Assembly: GCF_002165775.1 (NCBI RefSeq)
Contig: NZ_NDYP01000001.1
Location: 118,545-182,544, forward strand
Length of the DNA stretch: 64,000 nt
Source of the DNA: Campylobacter concisus
GTDB lineage: Bacteria > Campylobacterota > Campylobacteria > Campylobacterales > Campylobacteraceae
Direction of reading: 5' to 3'
The stretch's first letter is position 1. Every line of letters starts with the position of its first letter. Both the position numbers and the translations under genes were made by a program. Below are positions 35,505 through 44,046 of the stretch, in pieces. The notes beneath the pieces are model-generated. The model saw only the letters and a program-made list of their open reading frames with translations. It did no database searches and was not told the DNA's origin.

Positions 35505-36763
35505 ATGTAGCGATATTGGGCATTGGAACCGTTGGCGAGTCAGTTGCTAAAATTTTACTAAAAAACAAAAAGCTAATCGCAGCAAGAAGTGGCGAGGAGA
35601 TAGTGCCAGTCATCGGAGTGGTCAGAAATTTAAATAAAAAAAGAGATGCTGGCATCCCTTTGACTGACGATATAAATAGCGTTATAAATCGCGATGATAT
35701 CGACGTTTTTGTCGAACTTATGGGTGGTGTGGAAGAGCCTTTTAGGGTTGTGAGTGAAATTTTAAAGCGAAAAAAAGCAGTCGTGACCGCAAACAAAGCA
35801 CTTCTGGCCTATCACAGATATGCTTTGCAAAATTTAGCCAAAAACACGCCATTTGGCTTTGAAGCAAGCGTGGCTGGTGGCGTACCGATCATTAGAGCCT
35901 TAAGAGAAGGCTTAAGCGCAAACCACATCGTTAGTATAAATGGCATACTAAACGGAACTAGTAACTTTATCCTAACCTCGATGATGGACGAGGGCTCAAA
36001 TTTTAAAGACGCACTTAAAAAGGCGCAAGAGCTCGGATACGCTGAGGCTGATCCTACTTTTGATGTGGGTGGCTTTGATACGGCTCATAAGCTTCTTATA
36101 CTGGCAAGCATCGCATACGGTGTACACGGCGATCCAGAGGATATTTTGATCGAAGGAATACAAGGTATCACACCTGAAGATATATTTTTCGCAAAAGATT
36201 TCGAATACTCAATAAAACTTCTAGCGATTGCCAAAAAAAGTGAGGGTAAAATCGAGCTACGCGTACATCCAGCGCTTGTACCACAAAATAAAATGATAGC
36301 AAAGGCAAGTGGTGTGACAAATGCGATTAGTGTCGTTGGCGAGGTCGTTGGCGAGACGATGTACTATGGACCTGGGGCTGGCGGTGACGCAACGGCAAGT
36401 GCGGTGATCAGTGATCTTATCGACATCGCAAGAGATAGCAAATCGCCGATGCTAGGATATAAAGCACCGTTTGAATTAAATACGCTTGAGCTACTTGACC
36501 GCGATAGGATAAAGACGAAGTACTACTTTAGATTAAAGGTCGAGGATAAAATGGGTGTGCTAGCAAAGATTACAAATTTAATGAGCGAAAACAACTTATC
36601 GATTGATAGCATACTTCAAAAACCAAAAGATGAGAGTGAATTTGCTGTATTGTTTTTTACGACACATACGAGTCTTGAGGCTGATGTAAGAAGGACAATT
36701 GAAATTTTAAAAGAGCAAGAGTATATAAAAGAAGAGCCATTTATGATGAGGATCGAGGAGTAG
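35501..36763 (+). CDS. hom: Homoserine dehydrogenase
   Basis: 420 residues. It reduces aspartate semialdehyde to homoserine, at the branch point to threonine and methionine. The NAD(P)-binding start NVAILGIGTVGESVAKIL is at the N-terminus. NGILNGTSNFILTSMMDEG (about 147-165) and AEADPTFDVGGFDTAHKLLIL (about 182-202) form the catalytic domain. A C-terminal ACT domain (KMGVLAKITNLMSENNLSID, starting near 350) gives probable feedback control by threonine. Monofunctional, without an aspartate kinase part. ATGA overlap with the aminotransferase. Confidence 0.95.
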   Translation: MNVAILGIGTVGESVAKILLKNKKLIAARSGEEIVPVIGVVRNLNKKRDAGIPLTDDINSVINRDDIDVFVELMGGVEEPFRVVSEILKRKKAVVTANKALLAYHRYALQNLAKNTPFGFEASVAGGVPIIRALREGLSANHIVSINGILNGTSNFILTSMMDEGSNFKDALKKAQELGYAEADPTFDVGGFDTAHKLLILASIAYGVHGDPEDILIEGIQGITPEDIFFAKDFEYSIKLLAIAKKSEGKIELRVHPALVPQNKMIAKASGVTNAISVVGEVVGETMYYGPGAGGDATASAVISDLIDIARDSKSPMLGYKAPFELNTLELLDRDRIKTKYYFRLKVEDKMGVLAKITNLMSENNLSIDSILQKPKDESEFAVLFFTTHTSLEADVRRTIEILKEQEYIKEEPFMMRIEE

Positions 36764-36764
36764 C

Positions 36765-37106
36765 TTGGGACTAAAAGAGTATCTCTTTGGCAAAAGCTCA
36801 GAAAATAGGGCGTGTGATTTTTTACAAAAGCTTGGTTTTGTCATTTTAGAGAGAAATTTTCACTCTAAATTTGGCGAGATCGACATTATCGCACTAAGCA
36901 GTGATAAAATTTTACACTTCATAGAGGTAAAAGCAACTAGCGGAGAATATGAAGCAGAGTATAGACTAAATAAGGCAAAATATATAAAAATTTTAAAAAC
37001 TATAAATTTTTATATGATGAAAAATGAGCCAAATAGAGATTTTCAAGTCGATTTACTCGTTATAAAAAATGAAAATTTAGAACTGATAGAAAATATTAGT
37101 TTATAA
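36765..37106 (+). CDS. yraN: UPF0102 family protein YraN
   Basis: 113 residues, TTG start with GAGGAG before it, beginning 2 nt after the hom stop. It has the restriction-endonuclease-like core of the family: FGEIDIIALSSDKILHFIEVKA, with the D and E/K residues of a PD-(D/E)xK nuclease at about D43, E56 and K58. The biochemical role of YraN is unclear in most bacteria. In Campylobacter it typically stands between hom and trxA. Confidence 0.85.
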   Translation: MGLKEYLFGKSSENRACDFLQKLGFVILERNFHSKFGEIDIIALSSDKILHFIEVKATSGEYEAEYRLNKAKYIKILKTINFYMMKNEPNRDFQVDLLVIKNENLELIENISL

Positions 37107-37144
37107 TAAAATTTATTATTTAGATAAAATTTAAATTTAATTTG

Positions 37145-37150
37145 TATAAT
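37145..37150 (+). promoter_or_regulatory. Predicted extended -10 for trxA
   Basis: TTTGTATAAT, an extended -10 with TG, lies about 29 nt before the trxA start. Confidence 0.55.
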
Positions 37151-37178
37151 TGCCACATTTTAAAAATAAGGAGAAAAA

Positions 37179-37493
37179 ATGGGAAAATACATCGAACTTA
37201 CAAAAGAAAATTTTGATGTTACAAAAGAAGGCGTTGCTTTAGTAGACTTTTGGGCTCCATGGTGCGGACCTTGCCGTATGCTAGCTCCAGTGATCGAAGA
37301 GCTTGCTGAAGACTTTGACGGCAAAGCAAAAATTTGCAAGGTAAATACTGACGAAGTGCAAGATCTTGCGGTTGAGTTTGGCATCAGATCGATCCCAACA
37401 TTGCTATTTTTCAAAAATGGCGAGCTAGTTGAGCAAATGGTCGGTGCACAGTCAAAACAAGCCTTAACTGATAAACTAAATTCGCTTCTTTAA
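37179..37493 (+). CDS. trxA: Thioredoxin
   Basis: 104-residue cytoplasmic thiol reductant. The active site WCGPC is at residues 28-32, in VDFWAPWCGPCRM. The cis-proline loop IRSIPTLLFFKNGE follows. AAGGAG precedes the ATG. It has its own promoter and is followed, with one hypothetical gene between, by its reductase trxB. Confidence 0.97.
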   Translation: MGKYIELTKENFDVTKEGVALVDFWAPWCGPCRMLAPVIEELAEDFDGKAKICKVNTDEVQDLAVEFGIRSIPTLLFFKNGELVEQMVGAQSKQALTDKLNSLL

Positions 37494-37939
37494 TGAGCGA
37501 AAAAAGAAGAGGAAGTCTGCTTCCTCTTACGTATATATTTGGTTCATTTTTTGGTGCAGCTATGATAGCAGCTGCATTTGCGTATAGCAACTATCGTTTT
37601 TCACAATATAAATTTGTTGATTTTGCGAAGCTGGTTTTCTACGAAAAAAGCGAAATTTTCACTCCAAAAGAGCCAAAATACACGCTTTTAATCTTCAGTT
37701 CAAATCAATCAAAATTAGACGAAATTTTACCAACCAAAAATGAAACAGTTGTAGCAATCGATATCTTTCAAAAAAGATATGAGTCAAACTCAACACTAAA
37801 ATATATAAGCTCAGATATAAATACAGTCTTGGAGCTGATGCGAAATTTGAGCATTACAAAGCTGCCAAGCAGTGTTGAGATAGTTCATCAAAGGGACGAA
37901 ATTTACAAACAAAATTCGTCCATAAATGTTTTAGAATAA
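37493..37939 (+). CDS. Single-pass membrane protein between trxA and trxB, hypothetical
   Basis: 148 residues. The basic N-terminus (SEKRRGSLLP) leads into a hydrophobic helix (about 12-32), then a soluble part, probably periplasmic. No CxxC motif, so it is not itself an obvious thioredoxin-fold protein. It overlaps the trxA stop by one base and ends 9 nt before trxB. The co-transcription is clear from spacing; the function is unknown. Confidence 0.7.
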   Translation: MSEKRRGSLLPLTYIFGSFFGAAMIAAAFAYSNYRFSQYKFVDFAKLVFYEKSEIFTPKEPKYTLLIFSSNQSKLDEILPTKNETVVAIDIFQKRYESNSTLKYISSDINTVLELMRNLSITKLPSSVEIVHQRDEIYKQNSSINVLE

Positions 37940-37948
37940 AGGAAATTT

Positions 37949-38887
37949 ATGCTTGATTTAGCGATCATCGGAGGCGGTCCAGCAGGACTAAGCGCCGGAC
38001 TTTACGCCACTAGAGGCGGACTAAAAAATGTTGTAATGTTTGAAAAAGGCGAGCCTGGCGGTCAGATCACCTCGAGCTCAGAGATAGAAAACTACCCAGG
38101 CCAAAAAGCCCCTGGCGAGAGTGGCTTTGACTTTATGAGCACTTGGTGGAAGCAGTGTAGCGCATTTGGTCTAGTTCATAAATGGGCAAACGTTGTTGGT
38201 GTTAGAAAAAATAGCGACGGCAGCTTTGAAATTTTACTTGAAGGTGGCAAAAGTGAGCAAGCAAAGGCGGTTATCGTAGCTACAGGATCTACTCCAAGAC
38301 GTGCTGGTTTTAAGGGTGAGGATGAATTCTTTGGCAAAGGTGTTAGCACATGCGCAACATGCGATGGCTTTTTTTACAAAAATAAAGAAGTGGCTGTTCT
38401 TGGCGGTGGCGACACAGCTGTTGAAGAGGCACTTTATCTAGCAAATATCTGCTCGAAAGTATATCTAATTCATAGACGTGACGAATTTAGAGCGGTGCCA
38501 ACAACCGTTGAAAAAGCTAGAAAAAATGAAAAGATCGAGTTTATAACAAGTGCAACGATAAAAGAAGCACTTGGCGATAAAATGGGTCTCACAAAGATCG
38601 TGCTTGATACCAAAAATGGCGAGCGTGTGCTTGATGTGCCGGGAATTTTTACCTTTGTAGGACTAAATGTAAATAATGAAATTTTAAAAGATGAAAATGG
38701 CAAATTTATCTGCGAGATGGTTGATGGTGGACAGGTTAAGACCGATCTTAAGATGCAAACTAGTCTAAAAGGGCTATTTGTGGCAGGTGACATCAGGGAA
38801 GACGCTCCTAAACAAGTAGTTGTAGCCGCAGGTGATGGCGCAGTAGCAGCACTTAGTGCTATGAGCTACATTGAAAGCTTGCATTAA
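37949..38887 (+). CDS. trxB: Thioredoxin reductase
   Basis: 312-residue FAD/NADPH enzyme that reduces TrxA. FAD motif [19 protein letters not shown] at about 6-24. Redox-active disulfide CATC at about 136-139 in [17 protein letters not shown] motif [12 protein letters not shown] at about 152-163. C-terminal FAD contact [24 protein letters not shown] near 276-299. Low-molecular-weight type, normal length. A perfect 14-bp terminator follows. Confidence 0.96.
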   Translation: MLDLAIIGGGPAGLSAGLYATRGGLKNVVMFEKGEPGGQITSSSEIENYPGQKAPGESGFDFMSTWWKQCSAFGLVHKWANVVGVRKNSDGSFEILLEGGKSEQAKAVIVATGSTPRRAGFKGEDEFFGKGVSTCATCDGFFYKNKEVAVLGGGDTAVEEALYLANICSKVYLIHRRDEFRAVPTTVEKARKNEKIEFITSATIKEALGDKMGLTKIVLDTKNGERVLDVPGIFTFVGLNVNNEILKDENGKFICEMVDGGQVKTDLKMQTSLKGLFVAGDIREDAPKQVVVAAGDGAVAALSAMSYIESLH

Positions 38888-38892
38888 TACCT

Positions 38893-38924
38893 AAAAATTT
38901 AGCCAAATTCTTGGCTAAATTTTT
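38893..38924 (+). terminator. Terminator after trxB
   Basis: AAAAATTTAGCCAA and TTGGCTAAATTTTT make a perfect 14-bp stem around ATTC, followed by CTTCTTTTTTC. Confidence 0.85.
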
Positions 38925-38987
38925 CTTCTTTTTTCTATCAAATTTTTGATTTTATACGTATTTTTTAAAGCCTATTTGTAATCTATC

Positions 38988-38993
38988 TATAAT
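38988..38993 (+). promoter_or_regulatory. Predicted -10 box for dapB
   Basis: TATAAT 42 nt before the dapB start, in a T-rich context typical for the genus. Confidence 0.5.
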
Positions 38994-39035
38994 AAATTTT
39001 ATGTTAAATTTCAACCAAAAATCAAAGGATAAATT

Positions 39036-39806
39036 TTGGTAAAAATAGGACTTTACGGTGCTAGCGGAAAGATGGCTCAAAGTATTATCTCTTGCTTAAG
39101 AGATGAGAAAAATGCACTTTTAAGTGTCGCTTTTAGCCAAAAAAATGAGGTTGAAAATTTAAATAGTGAACTTCTGACAAATGACTTTGCTAAATTTTTT
39201 GAAGCGTGTGATGTAATAATCGACTTTAGTCAAAAAGAGGCTACGGTAGCACTGCTGAACTACGCTAGAACTAATCCAAAACCACTAGTTATCGGTACGA
39301 CAGGGTTAAATGACGAAGATAAAAACTTACTCCATTTAGCATCTGGAGCTATGCCTATTCTTTACGCAACAAATATGAGTTTGGGCGTGGCTGTACTAAA
39401 CCGCCTTGCAAGGATTGCTTCAAAAACATTAAGAGAATTTGACATAGAGATCGTCGAGCAACACCACAGGCACAAAAAGGACGCTCCAAGCGGTACAGCG
39501 ATGACATTGGCTGGCTGCGTGGCTGAGGCTAGGGATTTAAATTTAGAAGATGTTTTAGTCACTGGTAGAGCTGGTATGGTAGGGGTTAGGAGCAAAGACG
39601 AGATCGCAGTTATGGCACTTCGTGGTGGAGATGTGGTCGGTCGCCACACGGTTGGCTTTTATAATGACGGCGAGTTTATTGAGCTAAATCACACCGCAAC
39701 GAGTAGGGCAACCTTTTCAAAAGGTGCGATCAGGGCTGCTATTTGGCTCAAAGATCAAAATAGTGGTCTATACTCGGTAGATGATAGTTTGGGGCTTGAT
39801 GATTAA
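39036..39806 (+). CDS. dapB: 4-hydroxy-tetrahydrodipicolinate reductase
   Basis: 256 residues from a TTG start with AAAGGA upstream. DapB reduces the cyclic intermediate of lysine and diaminopimelate synthesis. The nucleotide-binding [13 protein letters not shown] is at about 5-17. DFSQKEAT and [10 protein letters not shown] cover the middle. The catalytic [16 protein letters not shown] is at about 140-155 (His and Lys acting on the substrate). [13 protein letters not shown] follows. Full length. A small broken gene begins within its last codons at 39799. Confidence 0.95.
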   Translation: MVKIGLYGASGKMAQSIISCLRDEKNALLSVAFSQKNEVENLNSELLTNDFAKFFEACDVIIDFSQKEATVALLNYARTNPKPLVIGTTGLNDEDKNLLHLASGAMPILYATNMSLGVAVLNRLARIASKTLREFDIEIVEQHHRHKKDAPSGTAMTLAGCVAEARDLNLEDVLVTGRAGMVGVRSKDEIAVMALRGGDVVGRHTVGFYNDGEFIELNHTATSRATFSKGAIRAAIWLKDQNSGLYSVDDSLGLDD

Positions 39807-40083
39807 ATTTGTGCTTGATGATGTAGAGAGCTATAAGCTAGAATTTGGTAATAAATTCTAGCTGCCGGAGCGTGAAAAACGCCAAAATTTAAGAACTGGC
39901 GATATAGTAAAGCTTATATTTAGATTTGAAGATGATGAGTTTGCTCAGGTTGAGCGCATGTGGGTGGTCGTTAGCGAGACAAATAACGGCGAATTTACCG
40001 GCATTTTAGACAATGAACCATTTACAAAAGGCTGTTTAAAAGTTGGCGATGAGATCAAGTTTAACTACAAAAAATGTTCTTGA
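39799..40083 (+). pseudogene. DUF2314-like small gene interrupted by an in-frame TAG
   Basis: From ATG 39799, which overlaps the dapB end, one frame runs 94 codons to TGA 40081-40083, with a TAG at 39859-39861 (codon 21). The first part reads [20 protein letters not shown]. After the TAG it continues LPEREKRQNLRTGDIVKLIF, then AQVERMWVVVSE, GEFTGILDNEP and LKVGDEIKFNY. The later motifs match the small DUF2314-type fold. No other in-frame ATG occurs before codon 54. The gene is therefore most likely inactivated by one point mutation, and recently, as the rest of the frame is intact. Readthrough or a sequencing error are alternatives. Confidence 0.7.
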
Positions 40084-40117
40084 AATTTACAAAGATGATG
40101 AAAAATAAAGGAAAAAA

Positions 40118-41455
40118 ATGTGTGCAATAGTTGGCATTATAAATTCTAAAGATGCAGCAAAGACTGCCTATTATGCGTTATTTTCTATGCAGCATCGCGG
40201 CCAAGAGGCAAGCGGTATTAGCGTTTGCGATGATGGAGAAATTTCTACTCACAAGGGTAATGGCCTAGTTACAGAGGTTTTTAATGAAGAAATTTTAAGA
40301 TCGCTAAAAGGCGATATGGCTATTGGTCACAACCGATATGCAACGGCTGGTAAAAACTCAGGTCGTGACGCCCAGCCAATAGCCGCTAACTACTCTTTGG
40401 GGCAGATTTCAATCGTCCATAATGGAAATTTGGTAAATAAAGATGAGGTTAGAGATGAGCTTATTAAGGATGGTGCGATATTTCAGACAAATATGGATAC
40501 TGAAAATATCATCCATCTAATCGCAAGAAACCATAGCAAGCACTTGCAGGACCGTATTATCGCGGCACTTGATAAGATAAAAGGTGCTTATTGTCTGCTT
40601 ATCCAGTCACGCCATAAAACCTTTGCCATAAGAGATCGCTGGGGTGTTAGGCCGCTAAGTCTTGGCAGGCTAAAAGATGGTGGATATATCGTAGCTAGCG
40701 AGACTTGCGCTTTTGATCTTGTGGGAGCTAGCTTTATAAGAGATATTAGGCCTGGTGAGATGATAGTTTTTGAACATGGAAAAAGTGAGTTTCAAAGTAT
40801 CCAAATTTATGATCCAGATCCTAGAATTTGTGCATTTGAATATATCTATTTTGCTCGCCCAGATAGCGTGATAGAAGGTAAAAGTGTCTATGAAGTTAGA
40901 AAAAAAATGGGTGAAGTACTAGCTAAAAAGAGCAAAATTAAAGCAGATTTCGTCGTACCTGTACCAGATAGCGGTGTGCCAGCAGCGCTCGGATATGCAA
41001 ACGAGAGCAAGATCCCTTTTGAGCTAGCTATCACTAGAAACCACTATGTGGGTAGAACCTTCATCGAGCCAAGCCAAGAGATGAGGAATTTAAAAGTTAA
41101 GCTAAAACTTAACCCGATGTCATCAGTTCTAAAGGGTAAAAGTATCGTTGTCATAGATGATAGTATCGTTCGCGGTACTACTTCAAAAAAGGTGGTTGAT
41201 CTTTTAAGACATGCGGGCGCTAAAGAGATTCATTTTAGAGTCGCATGCCCTGAGCTTAAATACCCTGAGCGATACGGTATCGATACGCCAAGCTTTGAAG
41301 AGTTAATAAGCTCTAAAAAAAATGCAGAGGAAGTAAGAGAATATATCGGTGCAGATAGCTTAGAATTTTTAAGTATAGACGAACTTAAAGAAAGTATCGG
41401 TAATGAGCGAAAATATTCGCTTGTAAGCTTTGATGGTGACTATTTCATAAAGTGA
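40118..41455 (+). CDS. purF: Amidophosphoribosyltransferase
   Basis: 445 residues. It makes phosphoribosylamine from PRPP and glutamine, the first step of purine synthesis. The N-terminal nucleophile is Cys2 (MCAIVGII), without a propeptide. GHNRYATAG is at about 70-78, and the glutamine-binding VHNGNLVN follows. The PRPP loop VVIDDSIVRGTTSKK is at about 346-360. CPELKYPERYGID shows that cysteines of an Fe-S type PurF are only partly present. AAAGGAAAAA precedes the ATG. The next gene's GTG overlaps its stop. Confidence 0.96.
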   Translation: MCAIVGIINSKDAAKTAYYALFSMQHRGQEASGISVCDDGEISTHKGNGLVTEVFNEEILRSLKGDMAIGHNRYATAGKNSGRDAQPIAANYSLGQISIVHNGNLVNKDEVRDELIKDGAIFQTNMDTENIIHLIARNHSKHLQDRIIAALDKIKGAYCLLIQSRHKTFAIRDRWGVRPLSLGRLKDGGYIVASETCAFDLVGASFIRDIRPGEMIVFEHGKSEFQSIQIYDPDPRICAFEYIYFARPDSVIEGKSVYEVRKKMGEVLAKKSKIKADFVVPVPDSGVPAALGYANESKIPFELAITRNHYVGRTFIEPSQEMRNLKVKLKLNPMSSVLKGKSIVVIDDSIVRGTTSKKVVDLLRHAGAKEIHFRVACPELKYPERYGIDTPSFEELISSKKNAEEVREYIGADSLEFLSIDELKESIGNERKYSLVSFDGDYFIK

Positions 41456-42114
41456 AAAATTTAGCTATTTTTTTGCTTGTTGCACTATTTTTTAGCGGTT
41501 GCTCACAAAAGAATCCAAGCAAAAAAGACGAAATTTCTATTTACGTAAGCTACTATGAGATAAATGGCACAAAGCAGCAGCTACAAATAAAAACCGTTCA
41601 AAATTTCGCAGAACAAAATGCTAGTGTGCCATTTTTTGGTGTAGTAAATTTTTTAGCAGAAGATAAAATTTTAAATGCTTATTCGCTTGCAAAGGGCACT
41701 ATAAACGTACTTGAGGTAAATAATAGCTCTATAAATTTAAATAAATCAAGTGATATTCTGGCTTTAAAAAGAGCTAATGAGATAAAATTTTATGAGATAA
41801 GGCCTGATGTGCTTGAGAGTGTTAAATTTGGCTCACAAAATAGTGTTTGCGGTGATTTTTTGTTACAAAAGCCAGTGCATGTAAATGTAGCAACAAACTA
41901 CTATTTAAGAGATGATAGCTTTTTTGCAAGCATTATAGAAGCAAATTTCTTTTATAAAAAAGGTGCAAAGATCCTAAAAAAAGAGTTTGTTTATAATATA
42001 GCCGAGACTAAAATCCTTGAAGAAGCAAAAGAATTTACACAAAAAACAAAGCAACTCTTTTTAAATGACCTACAAAAATTGGGCAGACTACTTGACATAC
42101 TTTGTACTTTTTAA
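41452..42114 (+). CDS. Lipoprotein, hypothetical
   Basis: 220 residues from a GTG overlapping the purF stop by 4 nt. The signal peptide LAIFLLVALFFSGCS has a lipobox with lipidation at about Cys17. The mature part is beta-rich in the first half and helical at the end (ILEEAKEFTQKTKQLFLNDL). It resembles small lipoproteins of unknown role in Campylobacter; no motif points to a function. It is translationally coupled to purF. It ends in a 122-bp gap that separates it from convergent genes and holds nothing recognisable. Confidence 0.7.
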   Translation: MKNLAIFLLVALFFSGCSQKNPSKKDEISIYVSYYEINGTKQQLQIKTVQNFAEQNASVPFFGVVNFLAEDKILNAYSLAKGTINVLEVNNSSINLNKSSDILALKRANEIKFYEIRPDVLESVKFGSQNSVCGDFLLQKPVHVNVATNYYLRDDSFFASIIEANFFYKKGAKILKKEFVYNIAETKILEEAKEFTQKTKQLFLNDLQKLGRLLDILCTF

Positions 42115-42236
42115 GTCTTTAGCTTAGAAATTAGTGTTCAGTGCAGATACTAAAAAAGATAAAATTTAATCTAAAGTCAAACTAAGACTTAGCGTTTTAT
42201 CCTATGAAATTTGTAAAAATTTGCTTTAAATTTGAC

Positions 42237-42788
42237 TTAGTAGCAATTTAGTTTTGTGATATTCATGCCATTTTTAAAGTAAGGCGGATATGGCATATAT
42301 ACGGTAAATGGTGTGCTTTTTTGCTTTGGTAAATTTTTGGCTACATCAAATTTATATTCAACTGTATTTGGCCTCTCGTCCTTATCTGTGCCAAGAACCC
42401 ATGAGAAAAATGAAAGCCCACTTGGCTTAAAAAATGCTTCCTCACCAAGGTCATTTTTATTTAGCGGTTGATTGATTAGTTTGACTGTCAGCGTGCAGTT
42501 GCTAATTGTAAATTTACCGATGTTTCTTACTTGCCCCTTAAAAACAATACTCTCATTTCGTAAAATTCGCTCACTTTTTACATTTTCGAGCATACCTTTT
42601 TTTGTATATTTATCAAGCACCAGCATCAAAAAAACAGCAAGTGTAGTTGAGACTAGAATGTTTGTAAAAAATAGTGATAAAAATAACTTTCGCTCAGCTC
42701 TAAGCGAGAGAACAAGAAATAAAATAGAAAGCAGAGCAATCGCAAAAAGAACGATAATATGAACGATCGTAAAATATGCTGAACTCAT
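42237..42788 (-). CDS. DUF2393-like membrane protein, second copy
   Basis: 183 residues. Two membrane helices in the first 65 residues (FTIVHIIVLFAIALLSILFLVLS and FFTNILVSTTLAVFLMLVL) are followed by an Ig-like beta domain (about 80-183) with FKGQVRNIGKFTISNCTLTVKLINQP. The start is the ATG at 42788, overlapping the stop of the neighbouring gene as TGATG. The neighbour has the same architecture, so the two are probably tandem paralogues. The DUF2393 label is tentative. Function unknown. Confidence 0.6.
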   Translation of the reverse strand: MSSAYFTIVHIIVLFAIALLSILFLVLSLRAERKLFLSLFFTNILVSTTLAVFLMLVLDKYTKKGMLENVKSERILRNESIVFKGQVRNIGKFTISNCTLTVKLINQPLNKNDLGEEAFFKPSGLSFFSWVLGTDKDERPNTVEYKFDVAKNLPKQKSTPFTVYMPYPPYFKNGMNITKLNCY

Positions 42789-43318
42789 CAAAAACACTCC
42801 ACTTTTTTAGAAATATTGTAGTCTATAAATGCAAAATCATTGACAAATTCTTTAACCTCTATGCTTTGCTTTGGCAAAAATTCCTCGTTTAAGATGATTC
42901 TTTTTCTAGCAAATGGATTAAGCGAGTTAAAAAAATCTTTCGTATTTTGCCTTGAGCTTAGATAGAAGTTAAGCTCGATTTTACAGACACTAAGTGCATT
43001 ATTTGAATTATTTGTAATATTAAAATCGACCATTAACGCATCGACATATTGAAGCTGCTTGGTGGTTATTTTGCTTATGCTAACTGGCCTTAAATTTTCA
43101 TTTATATATTTGTTTGCGTAGTAATTACCTACAAAAAGTCCAAAAAAAGCAGCCAAAATAAATAAAAATCCTATCTGCCACCACGACTTTATCGCGATAA
43201 AAATTCCTAAAAGCACAATTAGTATAAATGCTAAAAATATCCAGCCATAGGTTAGAAAATCAATGAGCTTTGCATTTTGCAATACAAAAAGCAAGTTGTG
43301 CTTAATGCTATTTAACAT
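42788..43318 (-). CDS. DUF2393-like membrane protein, first copy
   Basis: 176 residues from the ATG at 43318 (MLNSIKHNLLF). An upstream start at 43339 is possible but lies deeper inside hisIE. Two adjacent membrane helices (about 20-44 and 49-63) precede a beta-rich domain that carries DALMVDFNITNNSNNALSVCKIELNF, similar in layout to the gene downstream. It overlaps the hisIE end by 11 nt. Role unknown; the pair of genes is coupled to hisIE only by position. Confidence 0.6.
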   Translation of the reverse strand: MLNSIKHNLLFVLQNAKLIDFLTYGWIFLAFILIVLLGIFIAIKSWWQIGFLFILAAFFGLFVGNYYANKYINENLRPVSISKITTKQLQYVDALMVDFNITNNSNNALSVCKIELNFYLSSRQNTKDFFNSLNPFARKRIILNEEFLPKQSIEVKEFVNDFAFIDYNISKKVECF

Positions 43319-44042
43319 CTCGCGATCTTTTCTCTTCAATGCCGCTCATACCAAAACGCCTTGTAAGTTCGTTTTTTACAGCATCTGGATGGATATTATG
43401 GGCTGAGAGTGCTACAAGTGCATGAAAGCAAAGGTCGGCTGCTTCATAGATCAGATCATCTTTTGCTTTTTGCTCATTTTGCTTTGAGTTTTCTGCGAAA
43501 CTAAGATCCTTTGCGGCCATTATAAATTCGCCAGCCTCTTCGCCAACTTTCTTTAAAATTTGATTTTCGCCTTTTTTAAAAAGACTTGCCACATATGAAG
43601 TTTCAGGGTTAGCATTTAGCTTCCTATCTTCTATCACATGGTAAAGCTCGTCAAGTACGCCATAATTTGGTTTTTTGACTTCAACTTTTGTATCTAAAAT
43701 TTTGCCGTCATGCAAATTTATCTCATTAAAAAAGCACGACCTTGCTCCAGTGTGACAAGCTGCACCTCCGTTTTGAATCACTTTTAAAAGCAAAGTATCG
43801 TTATCACAGTCTAAAAATGCAGCTTTTATCTCCTGTGTATTTCCGCTCTCTTCGCCTTTTTTCCAAATTCTATTTTTGGTGCGTGAAAAGTAGTGAGCGT
43901 AACGGCTAGATAGACTTAAATTTAGTGCTTCTTCGTTCATGTAAGCAAGCATTAAAACTTCATTTGTGGCATAATCACAAACCACTACTGGAAGCAATCC
44001 ACCAACTTTTTGCCAGTCTATGCTTTTTGTTACGCTGTTCAT
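43308..44042 (-). CDS. hisIE: Bifunctional phosphoribosyl-AMP cyclohydrolase / phosphoribosyl-ATP pyrophosphatase
   Basis: 244 residues performing histidine synthesis steps 2 and 3. The N-terminal HisI domain shows EVLMLAYMNEEAL, the substrate motif YFSRTKNRIWKKGEESGN at about 52-69 and zinc-binding cysteines in FLDCDNDTLL and GGAACHTGARSCFF. The C-terminal HisE domain (about 130-244) has the KVGEEAGEFIMAAKD helix and DLIYEAADLCFHALVAL, with the acidic metal-binding residues. No other his genes are nearby. It follows the SPFH gene by 4 nt. Confidence 0.95.
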   Translation of the reverse strand: MNSVTKSIDWQKVGGLLPVVVCDYATNEVLMLAYMNEEALNLSLSSRYAHYFSRTKNRIWKKGEESGNTQEIKAAFLDCDNDTLLLKVIQNGGAACHTGARSCFFNEINLHDGKILDTKVEVKKPNYGVLDELYHVIEDRKLNANPETSYVASLFKKGENQILKKVGEEAGEFIMAAKDLSFAENSKQNEQKAKDDLIYEAADLCFHALVALSAHNIHPDAVKNELTRRFGMSGIEEKRSRDVK

Positions 44043-44046
44043 TTTT

